Positions 1 to 15,000 of a stretch of DNA of 64,000 bases are shown here, piece after piece. The DNA is from Antedon mediterranea. Taxonomy: Eukaryota; Echinodermata; Crinoidea; Comatulida; Antedonidae. Position 1 is the first letter of the stretch; each line of letters starts with the position of its first letter. The stretch is from assembly GCF_964355755.1 (NCBI RefSeq), contig NC_092674.1:23028001-23092000 (forward strand). The letters are read 5' to 3'. Below the pieces are notes generated by a model. That model did no database searches and was not told where the DNA came from. It saw only the letters and a list, made by a program, of their open reading frames with translations. The translations under genes and the position numbers were made by a program.

Positions 1-2742
1 CTGACACTAATAAAACCCCTATGAGTTTATGAAAATTCCAAAAATATTTTTATTTGCATACTTTTAAATCACCTGTTCACAATTCACAAACTTTTACAAG
101 AAGGAGGTTTGCACTACCTTGATGGAGGTAGACATAAACATCTGAACCACCTATCATGATCTTTCACATAAAACATCAAGAATGGTGACTCTGTTTACCC
201 AAGATATTTTGATATAGTGACCTGTATTCTTAAATACAATAAATTTTAGCCAGCCACTATTAAATATAAAGACATATTTCAGTTCCTTTTCTCATTCAAA
301 GAAATCTGATTGCCAAGGGAGTCTTGAGCTAAGATGCCCAAGGAACCACTTGAACTTATTAGTAAATAGTGTAATACATGTTCAGAGCTATCAATTTCAG
401 TAAACTATATACATGTTCAGGGTTCATCCCTATAATGGTCCAATCACCATCATCCGTCCATTTACATTTACCTGGTCAGAGATATATAAAACATTAAACA
501 AAGTTTATTCAAATGCATACTTAATAATATTATGCAGAAAATGGATTGAGGCATGCTGATTATTCCTAACCCCAGGTCAGTCAGACATTTTGACACCACT
601 CATCCATCCCAGCCACCCTAATCATAAGTATTTTGTGATACCTTAAATGACAGACAGACAACTGATGTCTGATTGGGCCAACCCAAAGAATTTAATTTCA
701 GGCCTGTTGTCTGACACATCACCATGAAAAATATTGTGAGCCAATTTTTTAGGCCTCGATTAAATTTCACATTTGTACATTGCCTTTGCTTACAATATGA
801 AAAGCTAAAGTTAAACTAGTTCATATCAGTTTACGTACAGTGGTACCCTTTAGGACCAATTTTTGCCAATGTACTGTCTAATTGAAACTTCTGTCACTTT
901 GCAAAAAAAACTTGTGAAAATGCAGTAGAACACTTTACAGCTATCTAATTCAATTAGCTGCATAATATCATATCAAAATGTCTAGTCACTGAGTCATTTA
1001 GAAGCCCATCAAAAAGAAATCGTCATGTTCAAAGTACCGGTCTTTTACTTGAGTCATGTATCATCCCGTCCCCCGTCCCAAAAGATGACAGGGTCGGCTT
1101 AGTTTGAACCATTTAAACCGTAAAGCATTCAAGAACAACTTATACAAAGAACAAAATTCTTAAAAAGTAAAATTTAAAAGCATATTTTATTAGTACTGGA
1201 TATGAAGAAAGTTTTCTTAAGCTCATTTCAGATTGATATTTTGTATGCATAGATAAATATTTTAATAAATACCCCATCTCCTATTTACCATCCCAAAAAG
1301 CTATTGTAATACTGTACATATTATGCTGCATATGAACACTTTAAAGCAGCTAGTCATTTACTTCATAACCGATCACTACCTCGGTACCCATTTTATTAAC
1401 CATTAAAAAAACAGATTACAAAAGATTACAGTTTTAAGAGGAAAATAATGTTAGCAAGAATGTCTTATGACTTCCCTTATCGTGACATAAACAAAAGTTG
1501 TGGGGTTTTTTTTTGTTCTGATTTGAATATATCACTTCCCATTTGTGAAGTCATTTCTCGGTTAATCTTTTAGTTATTTTCAAATTTCCTAGGTCCTTTT
1601 GGTTACCGCTACAAATTTCTAAAAATTTGGTCCTTTTATTTGTCTATCCTTGAGTTTGTAAAAATCACACCTTCCATGCCTTAAAGACATATGACTCACT
1701 AAAGTGAAAAAAACATTAATACAATATGCCTGTACCAAGTATAAATTGATATTTCATTCTGATGAAACCATTAAACAAGTAGAATGAAGAATAAACATTG
1801 ATGTTTATAAATCAAAGTTGTCATAAAAAATCATATCAAAATTTAAATTGATATCTGTAATTCCCAAACCAAGCCAACTAGCTGCTTCGCTTTTCATCTG
1901 ACAAAAGGAGATACCGTACTTTAGGGAGAAGAAAGTTGTAAGAACGTATTGAATTGATCACAAGAAAACCAAACTATCGTTCTACACATCAATCTGAATT
2001 TAAACATGACAATATCAATATATTTCTGAGAACTTAAATCTTGATATCAAAACTTGCAAACATTATAGTTTTATTTATTCTACGAAGAACCAGATGAAAA
2101 GAGCTTGGCAAAATTAGAGTCCAGATTTTCTCAGACAGTACAGGGTGCAAGTTTCTATTGAATGCTCTTACAAGATTTTTTTTAAACTAAAAATAAAATG
2201 AAGAAAAATATATATATATATATAAATCCAAAGGCAAATAACTGAAAAAATGACAATGCTGTGGGTATCAGTGGCTGGATCTCAATGGAGATACAAACAA
2301 AAAACCGAAAAGCTAAATCAAAACGATAAAGTAAAACAGCCAGAAAAGTTACCTTCCTATCTTGGACTTCCAAATGTATTTTGTCTACAATGATTGCATC
2401 TTTCCCATGAACATAAATAAATGATACAATCAGAGAATTTTTTACAAATAATCCAATAAAATTAGAACAGCTGGATTTATGAAATGTTAACAAGTATAAC
2501 AATATACCCAATACATTTAATGCAAAATAAATTACATTTAATTCAAATAAAAATCAAATAAAAGTTTTTAAACTTTTAACCTGCTGCAGTAAGAAGTCAT
2601 TGAACTATTTTCACTGTTTTCAAGGTAAATAAATTGATCTCAAAAAAATTGCATTACATTTTTTGTGAGAAGTAACATTATTTTATTTAGTTATCTTAAT
2701 ATCTTCAGTACAGTGACTTTATATATAATATCAATAATAAGT

Positions 2743-2832
2743 GATTGAACCCCTCTTTTGGAACACCTCTATTCAGGAGATACCTCTATTAAGGGGACAC
2801 CTTGTTTGATCCCCTTAATAGGAATTCTACTA
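2743..2832. repeat. Fragment of AACCTC/AAGGGG dispersed element
   Basis: Contains the wording seen in several other places in the window: 'acctctatt', 'aaggggacacctt' and 'ccccttaatagg'. It relates to the complete copy at 29663-29811 and to the units of the minisatellites at 43.5 kb and 46.8-51.3 kb. No intact terminal repeats are visible here. Confidence 0.45.
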
Positions 2833-4984
2833 TATGTAATTTTACTTCATCTCTTAATATCAGAAATTATTACTGTACCACGAAAAGTTTTCTTGTAGAC
2901 TTTTTGTCACTGGTCTTACATTGTTAATTGTCCTATTAATTTAAACTATTGAACTACACAAAGTTTGTGCTAGACTCACATCTCATCTTCAACAATAGCA
3001 TTGTGGACATTTTGTATAAGAATTTTGTTCACTAAACATCTCGAGGGGTTGATATAACCCAGCCCCAGTCGTTGCAACCTACTTTTCAGATAACAATTCA
3101 TTCAAAAATCCTTTAAACAATACAAGCGACTTTTATTTAATCTGAAAATGGTGACTTTCTTTTCGGAGTCTACCTCTCAAACTCTAAATTAAACATATTC
3201 ACTAGACAGCTATGTCATTATAAGGTTTGCACTTGTGCCCACATTCCCTCTAGAGATGACTTCCGATAGCAATGTAAATATACTATTCCTTTAAGCTCTT
3301 CCTCTTAGGCCCAGAGGTCTACACATGCCCCTTTAGCCTTTCCTCAGAAGCCACCGCAGTCTGTACATATTGCCCTAAAATTGTCAATACCTGATCTTAA
3401 TATAAACACCAAATTTATAAAGGAATCTCTTTATTCTCTTCAGGAATCTATAAGTAATCTATTCTTATAATAGGAATTCTTTTAGTATGGCTAAGACTAC
3501 AATTGAATAGAGCATAACAAATATCTGGGCATGATCACAAACAAATTTGTGTTGTGATAGCTTTCACAACCAGTCCAAATTTTTAAAGTTGAGGTTAGAT
3601 GCAGGATCTATCACAACTCTGACTTGTTTGTAGGCATGTGCAAAAATTGGCTTTTCAGCTTTGAAGAAAATTAGTTCAAATACCAGTCAATGAAATCTAC
3701 AATAGTTCACATAATCTTCCAGTCGCGTGTATAAAATCCATTGTATATGTTTCCACCTCAAAAGAACTTAAAAGTACTTCCCTCTTACATAACAATATGT
3801 GGGGCAATTATATAATAAAATTGGGTTATGCTTCCGATTGGAGAACAGTTTCATGTGGAGAAAACATCATAAATAATTATACGACTACAATATGTCTGAG
3901 AAAGGTGAATTGATTGAGGATTATTCGGTATTGATTGAGGAAATACAAGGTCAAAAGCCCACCTTATAGTGTTATATAAAGAAAAACAAAACAATAATTT
4001 TTTTTTTTTTGCTAAGTTATTTTCTTCCCACATATTCTGGTTGTTATTTGTTTAGAATGAAAAGAAATTCATCAATTCATTTTATTTCATTCATTCATTC
4101 AAAATTTGTCATTCACTCCACTTTAAAAACAGAAATGAAATGCAAATCCTATATGCAAAAATATTATGTATGTTATCAATGAAATTGTATACACCATCAT
4201 ATCAAATTAAATTAAATCTTGCTTTTCATTGGAGTCAAGTTAAGGCTACATCCTGAAATAATGTAAGTAATGAGATTCGTTTAGATTACCATACAAAAAA
4301 GGTCAGAGGAGAAAAATAATCTAATATTCTATGTTTCGATGAAAGGAGAAAAATAAAAAATACATTTAATGTCAAATTAGCAGGCCCTTCTTTTATTTTT
4401 TAAACAGATAACTATCATTAACTTATGATATGACAGTATCACTGTAAGAAAGTTACACCTTTAAACAAATATACAAATACTATTTTGTGTCTATCTTACC
4501 TGAATAAACTGACAATGACCCCAGTTTAGTAATATTTTCAAAGAGAACAGTAACAAAACACCCTGCCAATTAATGGTATCATCCACAAATATCTCCTCAC
4601 AATTTGACTGTACTTCTTTCTAACAATCTAAAAAGTTGACATGTTTTAACTGAAAAGATCTTTTCAAGTAAGATAAAAGAAATATCAATAAGGAAAAAAA
4701 ACTGCTAATATGTTATGACATTTTTTTTTAATTAACAAGTTTAAGATGTTAAAATTGTTTGACATACACAATAATAATACTTCACTGAAAATTTCCATCA
4801 CATTGCACAAATAAAAACACATTATATAAATAAAATGTTAAACGTTTGACCCACATTTTAGGACCACACAGAGGGGAGAAAAGGGTACTGGTACAATGAA
4901 AATTGCCAATTTACCTTGCCCTGTCTGTAACCCATTTCCCAGTCTTTTCAATTTACTAGAAAACAATCATTCTGTTAGTACTGT

Positions 4985-5075
4985 TAATTGGGGTGTGTTG
5001 GTTGAAAGTAATAAATCTGCTTGATTCATTATCCTAAGGTTGGGGTTCAAATCCTGGTGATGTCATTAGTGCTGT
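4985..5075 (+). mobile_element. Possible tRNA-derived SINE fragment
   Basis: Has a B-box-like GGTTCAAATCC near 5043-5053, preceded about 50 bp upstream by a weak A-box-like stretch (TTGGTTGAAAGT). It does not fold into an obvious complete tRNA, so a SINE head is more likely than a tRNA gene. The call rests on pol III box spacing only. Confidence 0.3.
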
Positions 5076-6884
5076 TTAATAAATAAAACATACTTTTCCT
5101 GTATGCTAAAGATATGTTTACTGAATTTGGATTTGAATTACTTAAAGCACTTATATAATGCCTGGTGCAGTAGTAGAATTTGTATTAATTTCAATGGTTT
5201 GAACATTTGTTCATATGTTATACTGAATATATTTGACATGCATTTTAGCACATACAGTATACATAATGGATTCATATATTCATTGCACTTTTATAAGATA
5301 ACTGTCTCAAAGTCAACTATCATTCCAACCTAAGATCTCTTCGCGTCGCGTTCTGACACCAAACGGTACTCATGTGTCTATCTACAAAAACCTTTTTTTT
5401 TGTAAGGTGTATATTATTATGAAAAAGAAATCAATGCTATAATATTAGTTCTTTTTCAACAACCTAAAAAACTTAACCTCACTTTTGTCACAGTATCAAA
5501 AATTGAGTCAATTCATGATCTAGGGAGCAAACTATTGCACCTATATGATCCTCATGACCCTTCATAAACTCATCTTATGGCCAACTGCCCATCCTAAACA
5601 CATCATAAAAATCAACAAGGTACGCATTTTGTTAAAAGTAATATATTGAATATGACAAGGCAAATTCAGCAATGGGGGAGGTTTCCTATCATTTTGCACT
5701 GACATATTCTTCAATACAATGTCATGTATTTAAAAAAAAAAGATTGAAATATGCTAAGTGTAGGTTGTGTGAAGGGGGTTATATGACCAGTCATATCCTT
5801 CCTCCATTCCTCATCATGGATGTGTGCATATCCGATAATGTTCAAGTGATCTGCCAAGTTTTAATCCACACGGAACAAGATATGATGCCATTAATAATCA
5901 TAATGTTATATCAAATTTTCCACCTTTACATTCACTTTTCCCATTTCCAGTTTTCTTCCTTTTGGAAGGATGTCTGTGAAATATATGTAAAATAAATTCA
6001 TCAAGAAGGTATGAGTTTGACCACCAGGTTAATTTTTTTTTTTTTTTTAACAAAAGTCAGTTTTTAGAAGAATAAAAGTGTAATCATTGATTGACTTGCT
6101 AGTTTGTTTGATATTGCTCCTGGCATTATTTTTATCACCTTAATATAAAACCTGGTTTGGGGTTATTAGTATAGTAAATAGTTTCTTATACATAGAGATT
6201 GAATTTAATTGACACAGTATATGACTGTTAAAGATAATAGAAGTGTGTCTATTGGGCCCTTTCTCAAGTGTTTTATTTATCCTAAAATACCAAGGTTTTT
6301 CGCAGATATATGAAAGGCCCAATAAGTAAGATATTTAAAAATTGAACTCAATTCTAAGCAGTGAAAACAAATAAAGAACTTTAAACTATTGAAAATGCAA
6401 TAGCCCTAGGTAGGGGCAATGATATCCCAATTCTAGGTGTTAAGTCAAGGATTTTGGTGTAAAGTCAGCCACCCTTTATTTGTACCCATGATATTCAATC
6501 CCTTTCAGCCGACCTTAAATTAGGATTACTAAATTTTATAAGCACTATACTGTAATACCATAAAGGCTTAAACCGAAACCAAAGGACACATTGTCACCCC
6601 TCCAGAGTGTGAAAAGATTGGCCTGTCCTGTCCAACATGATTTGGTAGTCACACAAGAGTCATTACCTTGGGCTGCATATTGGAACATCTTGTACCCTTG
6701 CACCTGTGATTTTGATTCTCCAAATTTATTCTGTTTCCTTTTGCACAAATTACATCAGTTTTGCTGTTGGCTTTCATTTTTAAAAAACAATTTCATGTAA
6801 CTTTAAGTAATTGATCATTTTATGAGGATAAAAGGGACTGGTAAACTGTAAAAGTTAAAATGATTAAACTGACATGGTAATCTG

Positions 6885-6963
6885 TTGACAGCGTGAGTTG
6901 AAAAAGATGAGGTGCTCGCGCTGTCAAAAGCTGATTGCGAGGGCGCCCCGCAATCACGTGATT
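6885..6963. other. Three consecutive palindromes ending in an E-box
   Basis: Inverted repeat 1 pairs 6885-6897 with 6915-6927 (13 bp, one mismatch). Inverted repeat 2 spans 6933-6955 (7-bp arms, one bulged A, then GGGC/GCCC). Palindrome 3 is a perfect 12 bp at 6952-6963 around the E-box CACGTG (6955-6960). The block is GC- and CpG-rich in AT-rich surroundings. Function unknown; a relict fold-back element or a regulatory cluster are both possible. Confidence 0.55.
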
Positions 6964-7373
6964 TCTACACAATGCAAGCATAAAATAAACATTTTTAAAA
7001 ATGTAGATTGAATATTTTTAAATAAAACAAAACTTGTCATATCATTAATCAGTCAACCTATCAATCAAATTATTCATGAGTTATAAATTAATTAAAATTT
7101 AAAGAAAACTACAAAATAAACAGTTTTTAAATAAAAGAGAAATTGTATGATTGACATTTAGATTGTTAGCACTTCCTTATTTGAAATATTTCTGATTGCC
7201 GTCAATCAAAATATTTGAGCTTTGATCATAAATTTATTATAAATTGAAGTTTCCTACCATTAAAAAGTCTATTTTTCTTGGAAATGCGCCAATTAAACAA
7301 AGTGTTAATTGTAATACTTTAGAAGTGTGAAATGTTGGAAAACTCTATATCATTTGATATTGAGTGAAGTTTT

Positions 7374-7535
7374 AAGCTCTGTCTACACTATTAAACTTTA
7401 TGTGACAAAAAAAATGTGATGTGCCCATATGGACACGATGATGTAATATCACTACCATATTTAAGCATATCATTACCATATTTTGAAACATACACCTTTT
7501 TTGTCAAACTAGTTTGATATTGTAGACAGAGTTTT
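7374..7535. mobile_element. MITE, TA-flanked family, copy 1
   Basis: About 162 bp with terminal inverted repeats beginning AAGCTCTGTCTACACTAT and ending in the reverse complement of the same (TGTAGACAGAGTTTT here). The inner part repeats CATATTTAAGCATATCA and TGTGATGTGCCCATA. Three related copies lie at 44738, 53139 and 56753. TA flanks suggest a Tc1/mariner-type MITE (inference). No coding capacity. Confidence 0.75.
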
Positions 7536-9017
7536 ATAATGTGAAGTAGATTGCAGGTCTGTAACCCTACATTTTCATTGTGATCTAAAACTCAATCTTT
7601 TGCAGCTTTCTCTGCTTCCTTGTCAATACAAAGGTTTAGACACCATGTCTTTCCATCTAACTCAATCTTTTGATGCTTTCTTTGCTTCCTTGTAAAATGT
7701 TGTGCATCATCTTTGGTACATTCGTTAATGTAAAATACCCAAATTGTATGGTAACAGAAATAACAACATTTTAAATCTAAGGCAGGAAAAAAAAGATGTA
7801 ATCATAAGATATGAAACTATGCATAAACTAAAAAATACACATTAAAATAGGGCTTTTCCCAGGCTTTTTCAAGAGTAATTTTTCCCTATTTTTCAAATCC
7901 TTAATCAAAACCACAATGCTCTCAACTAGCATAAGTGATACCTACAGGAAATAATAATACTCAAACTTAATCCTGTCTTTAATAATGAGTTTGAAGCACC
8001 TTATATGAACCTATTTCACTACAATTACACCTATAGGACTGTGGTTATAATCATGACATCCTGTTAACTGGAACCAATCCAACATTCAGGTTATTTTTAG
8101 CAATTTCATCAAAATATAATTGGTCTATGATTTTCACGATTTTTTTTTTTAAACTGTAAATGTTTATTTAAATAAATTTAAAATCTTCATGAAACTGTTA
8201 TTTTGCTAAATTGAAAGCAAACTATTTGAATTAGAGCGAGTCAAATGGTTGAGAGGCAGGGGCACCGTTTACCAAACCCAACAATATTGGCAGGGTGGTA
8301 GAGATAAGGTCCAGTCAGGGAGATATATAATTTGTTTTTTACATCCCCCTGGTCCAGCGTACACAGTTTGTCCGTGTGTACTTTAAAGAACCCAGTTCAT
8401 TATTCAAGACGAGTAGGGGGTTATTGTCATCATCATCGTCATCACCATTGTCATTTATAAAAATTAAGAAACTCATAGACATAGAGTTACTTATACATAC
8501 ATACGTCAGAAATAAACATTCCACATCTAAAACATCTGGTTCATCAGAGAACATTGTTGTTATGGTACCCAACAACATAGAAAAAACACATGTTGCTTAA
8601 AATATTTAAAAAATAGATATGTCAGGATTAATATAGTAATACATATTTTATATTGTTATATTTATGATTTCATGTTTCTAAATTAACTATCATAACTACA
8701 TACAAATAGACCCAATAGACATCACCTATATTAGCATAGCAAACTACTACATAATATGTGTCAACAAGGGGCTGCACTGTACCCCTTTGGGTGTACTAAA
8801 TGGTTTTTTTTCCTCATACTAAGTGTTTATGCTTTATGAAATGCTATATCAATGACCCATTTTGAATTATATTGGAAGTCGCTGCATAATTATTACCAAA
8901 GTCGAGTCAATAATAAGCCCACCCTGCGGGATGTGGTGTTGAGCTTGTACTGAATGTGTATATTATATTATTATTATCATAAATTAAATTTGTTTACAAT
9001 TTGTTTTTTATTTGCAG

Positions 9018-12000
9018 AACCATCATTCTACTTCGGTCAACAAGAGTACATGATTGATGAAAGTGGTGGATACGTTGAGGTTGACGTGTGGCGTACAGGT
9101 ACTGACCTGACCAAAATGGCTAGTGTCACTGTACGCTCGCACAAATCAGATCCTGTTTCAGCTGTCGGTAAGTTCTTGGACTTATTTTTCTCTTCTTAGT
9201 ATACAACCTAGATACAATTTTGCTCTTGTTCAAAGACTTTGAGCAGAAAAATATAATAATAAAATAAATTATAATATAATTTTCATAAAGGTTAAATTAT
9301 CTGTACAGATACTGTATACATTTGATTTAACAACATCTGAAAATAGTTGAGATAAAACATGACAAATTGTCATTGTTTATTTAAATAAAATTAATAAATT
9401 ATAACAAAGAATACTAGTATTTATTTGTTACTTTTCTTTCTTATCTTGAACCAGAGGATTAAAGGTAAACGGTTTTTATTTAATTTGATATTAAAAAATG
9501 TGTTTTAGAAATTGTTTTTTTCTCTCAAAAAATGGTGTCAGTTTTCTTTTACTTTTTTAATTTTGCATGATCTGTTTATAAAGCATGTTTTTTTATGTTG
9601 TTGTGTTGCTGGCAGTGTTAGTTGGTAATTGTTTTCCATTTTGCTTTAATACCCGGATAAACCAACAATGGCCTGTGCTCTTCCAAACCATGATACAAAA
9701 TAATAAAAGTTTCCTCAACATCCCCCTATTATAATGGACTAGTCCATAAACGTTTTTTTCCAACAAAATTTATGAGGGTTTTTTTTCTTTAACTCAATTT
9801 TTTTCACAAGAACCATTCTTAGTGGCAAGGGACCACAATAGGATAGTTTATACTATAACTAGCTATAAAAAGACATGCATGAAAATGTGATTGTCACACA
9901 AACGCCAAAAACTGTTTATCCCTTCAGTTTGAAATTGGATACATACCATACCAGTAAAATTTGAAATAATAGTGTTATTGATAATTTTAATGATTTGTTG
10001 TTATAAAGATTTGTTGACAATAAGCACTTGTAAAATGATATTGAACAATAACTGTCTAGATACATTAGATGAGATGAACACAAAATGTCTGTTTTATCTG
10101 TCTACCAAATGTCATGAACTTCCTTAGTTTTAGACGCCAACTTGTTTTGCTCAGTCAGACTTAATAATAAATAAATGAGATGCATTCTGTTAACTTATAG
10201 ACATTTTGGAAGTTTAATGTTTTAATGACATAATTTTTAGATATATGGCCAAGACTGAATTCCAATTAAAAGTGTTTTTTTGAAAAGCAAAAACTTTATG
10301 AAAATTGCTTTTGTTGACAGCCTGTTAAGATCATAATACACATGGAAATTAAATGTTAAATACTTTGTATGTAAAAAAATTAATTGATATGTTTTTTTGA
10401 TAATCTATTTAATATTTTAAAATCAAATGGCAGACAGCTTTTTCATTGAAGTCTTGAGCCAACTTTTTCTAGGCTTCTAGCAGTTCTTATTATGCCTTAT
10501 TACATATTTTACTTGCATCTTTAAAACTGCTAAATGGAAATACCTACCATATCAGTATATGATTGTTAAGCCTAATATGATAAACAAAAAATTTGGCGAT
10601 AATGCACGCAATTCTGTTGAAGATTGAAAACCCAATATCCTTACAAACTTTAAACGAAAAAGTTAAAACCTTTTTCCCAGCAACATAAAACATGTTTTTC
10701 ATTAGCGAATACATTTGTATAACTTGCACATTCTAAGTTCTTATTGACTGAATTTCTTAATGTCACAAAAAAATAAGTGAAAATATTAATACGCATGTGT
10801 GATAGTCAATGCTTCTGATAAACAAACTTGCCTTGGAAAACATGCTAAGTGGTCTTTTAATGTAATAATTAATACATGATATAACTTTCACTCATCAGCA
10901 TTATCCATGTTTAAGGAAGTTTAATGGAAATGCTAAGCAAATTATCATCATTATAATTATTTTAGTGATTCACTTTCCCCTTGTCAATTTTGATAAATCC
11001 AAAACGCTTCTTATTTATTGGCAACTAGCAGCTGGACACACCCTGGTTATCCTCAGGGAGTTCTCATAATGTTGTACTATGTACTTTAAGTATTGTCACG
11101 TAAATTCAAATATATAATTTATTTATATTCCTATGAATAAGTGATCATTGATTGAAAGAAGTAGGCCTTATGATAAAAACATATCTTTTTTTGGATGCAA
11201 TAATCTGAGGGCCCACTTCCTTTCTTTGTAAACCAGTTTGCAATCAGAGTACAGTATATAGAATAAGGTTACAGTAGACTTCTGGACTTAAAGTAGCCTT
11301 AGATGTCTGCTGAATAGGGATGTCCCAAAAAGGAGTTCTTCGTTTCATTGAAGATATATTTAAAGTGTATAGACTCACATTAGGTTTTAAAATAATGCAT
11401 GGCCTCTGTCCATCATCCTTTAATGAGTTTGTGAGATCAAGTGAGAGGTGTGAAGGGCGGTTAATACATTGGAAGGCAAAGACCAATACATTTTTAAATT
11501 CATCGTTTGTTATTTTCCCTAGATTATGGGAGCAACTTCCCAATGAAATTAAACAATGTGCTACAATTTCAGACTTTAAAGCCCAACTCATCAAACATTT
11601 GATCTCAAAATATTAAGTTGTAATTTTTTTATATTGTTTATTCAATGCAGCTTATTCTTAATTGGTGTATCTCATTATAACTTTGTTTTGTTTTGTTTTA
11701 TTTTGACTTAATTTGTGCTACTTAGTTTTGTTATTTTTGTATTTTATAAGTAATGATGGAGTGAGAGCAGTTTTCTGTTTGGGCTCATGCCTATTACTTG
11801 CTCCTGGCAAGATGAATTGTAAAATGTACTTCATGAACTTTTGCCGAATAAATATTATTATTATTATTATTATTATCATAATTATTACAATCAACCACTC
11901 TCAGTTTGATTATAAACTTGGTAAATCATTAATGTATAACTAATTTAATAATAAATTGTAAATCTTAACATTGAAAATCTTTCATAAATTAAATTAATTG

Positions 12001-15000
12001 TCAAATATACTTCATAATGTAACACATTTTAACAAATGTTGTTTTTATTGGAATAAATTTAATATTTATTTACAGTATATAGAAAATTTTTTTTAAACGT
12101 ATCTAATTTCTTATGATGAATTTAAGTTGACTAATAATTAATTATCCAAACAATTTTCAAATATGGAAGTAAGATTAATTAAAGTATCCACATTGGAAGA
12201 TTTGGGAAATTAAAGATAAATTAATTTCTATCCCTTTAAAAGATCAGTAATTAATTTCTGTCCAATGTATTAAAAAAAATAATTAGGTATAAATTAATTA
12301 CCTCTACTAGGATTTTTTCTAGGATATGTAGCATTGCTCCATATATTAAAGTGAAAGTTTTTTTTTCCCCATAACATTTTCAAGCATCATCTGCTGTTAA
12401 AACATTTTTTGATGATATCAGCAATTTTTTATTTCCTATATCTGCATAATATTAGCATATAATTAAAAGTGATATACCAACACAGATGTGCAAAACTCGT
12501 ATTCATACATTCTTGTTGTGTTTTACCGGCCGAATGACGTACTGTATGTTAGTTGAACAATCTGCCACTAACATCAAACTACAGAATGCGAATTGGATTA
12601 GAAGTTAGACTTCCGATTCACTAATGTGTTTCTCATAGTAAATCAGTCGATACGTGTAGGGGGAAGGCCATGAAAAAATCAGATGTTAAGTGAAATAAAC
12701 CTGCTATAAAGGAGGATGTGTTATATTAGCTAATGAAGGATATGTCTGTGAAAAATTTATGAGGATACGGTATAAATGAATCAAAGAATTGCATGAAAAA
12801 AATTTCAGGGGCAAGGGTTTTGTAAATAATGACAAGTTAGCATATATATCAAACACAATGTGATATTTTGGTAAAATAACATAGTTTATTAGAATCTCTA
12901 TGAATACTTTAAAATTTAGGACATTTTCAGTTGAATTACCTTTTTAGTTGCCATGTCTAACCATAATAAAATTTCCATATTCATTCATTCATTGCTTTAC
13001 TTTATTTGTTTTAATTGAATTGAACTTTTTAGCTTTGGTTAGGTTTCTAAAACTGTTTTTTTCTAATAGTTTATAGAACTGATGATTATTAAAACTTCTT
13101 AAGTCATAATTTAAATTATATATTCTTTTTTCTCAGCCGGAGAAGATTACAATGGCATCAGCACCAACCTAGACTTTGCACCAGGCGTCACCAAGCAAAC
13201 CGTGAAAATCAACGTGCTCGACGATATTGGCCAGCCAGTACTTGAAGGTCTTGAGACCTTTAGACTTGTTCTACGTATGCCAATGAACGCAGTTCTTGGA
13301 GGACCAAACCATGTTAATATTATCATCAACGATACAGTTTCAGATCGTAAGTTTTATAGGATTCGTTGTAATACCCATAAGGAAAAATTAAAAGAAAAGA
13401 CAAACGTAATCATTTTGTCGAAATATATTAAAGTAACAACATATTCGGAAATGAGAATTTCAAACGAGTTAAGCTCCTTGTCTGCCTTAGGCTACAGGAA
13501 CATGACTTGAATAATGAAATCATTCATGCGAATCATGACTCAAAGTGTTGTTGAGTGTAGATGCTGATGATAGATAAAATGAAAGTTAAGTTTTCATGAA
13601 CTGTAACAATTATAATATTTTACAAGATATCTGACAATGATTTATTGATACTATTGACAATATATCTAAACTCTACTGAGGATGTCTGTAGTCATACTAC
13701 GGACAATTGTCTTCATTAACACCATTGGCGTCACAATTGTATCACTCTAATGACAATGTACAGTGTATCATTAGTGACAATGTCTAGTGACATTTCTGAC
13801 AATTTACAATGAGAGTTAGTTGTTACTAGCAATACTTGTTAACGTACTCAAATTCCACAATCCTGATGCTTTCCTTCAACAGTTCCAAAGGTTTCATTCA
13901 GAGCCGGTTCCTACACTGTCAATGAAAATGACGGTTCCGCAACTGCTATGGTCGTCAGGACTGGAGACATCACTCAACCAAGCTCTGTACGTTGCTACTC
14001 ACGACAAGGGTCAGCACAGGTCATGATGGACTATGATGAGAGACCAAACACAGATGTATCGGTCATTAATTTTGAAGCCGGTAAGATGCATTGTTTTGTT
14101 TCTAAACCTGGATACATTGAATTAACCGACAGAGGAAAGGTTGAATCCCATGAGATTTCAATTTTGTTTTCTTTTATGGGGTTATCTTTACTTTCTTTTG
14201 TTGTGTGATTGACATTCTCTTCTAGGCTATTCCTTAAGGAATTCACGATCATGATCTTGCATTTTCTTTTCTTTCTTTCACATTTAATTTAGGTTTATTT
14301 CCTCGAGTTATTCACACTTATTATGACCATACTTGTACATAATCTATAAATCGGCATCAACATTTAAATTATCTGTCTTCAAGAGATAGCGTAATAATCT
14401 TGTATAAAGAAAGTTAACTGATATATGAAAATATACTTTGATTTACATTGATAATTCCTTTATCTGAATTCAGATTGTACAGTAATGATCAGTCAAATTA
14501 AATGTATGTACCAAATAGTGTAGCAATTGACAGGGCATTATTGAAAAATAGTGCCCATGATAATACAAATTATAATTCACTAATGCCTGATTAATGAAGT
14601 GTAATCAATCAAGTAGCATTATGGCCGCCCACTCTACAAATGTACTATTGGATTCAAAGTAATAGCACTAATTTTTGAAAAAGTACCAACAAATAGTGTT
14701 ATTATGCTATTTAGGCGAATCTGAGAAGCCATGCACAATTCTGCTGATGAACGATAACTTGTATGAAGAGAAAGAGAAATTCCGTCTGGTGTTGGACCAT
14801 GCCCGTACCAATAATAACCTGCCAGGCCTCGTTGGTGACCAGAGCGAGACTCTTATCTACATCACTGATGATGGAGACAGTAAGTACTGTAGTGTCAAGA
14901 TCACAAATAAATAAAATAAAACTCACATTCTCATAAGAATTTAATATTGAGGCAATAAATGTCATAAGTTATACTCTTAAACATGTACAGTATGTTGTTT

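Larger units (their letters stand above)
1..9017. other. Stretch without recognised exons (probably FREM2-like intron)
   Basis: AT-rich sequence upstream of the first recognised FREM2-like exon. I see no open frame with the composition or motifs of the exons that follow. It contains a (TA)n run near 2207-2225, a fragment of the AACCTC-type dispersed element near 2743-2832, a possible SINE near 4985-5075, clustered palindromes at 6885-6963, one TA-flanked MITE at 7374-7535, and a low-complexity (ATC)n-type run around 8428-8455. Since the first exon starts inside a codon, at least one more FREM2-like exon must lie upstream. I infer that most of this stretch is intron, but an exon too short or diverged for me to see is possible. 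Confidence 0.5.

Noticed and set aside
5672-5995. 107-codon open frame on the + strand
   Set aside because: No motif, AT-rich, no splice-phase continuation to the FREM2-like exons.
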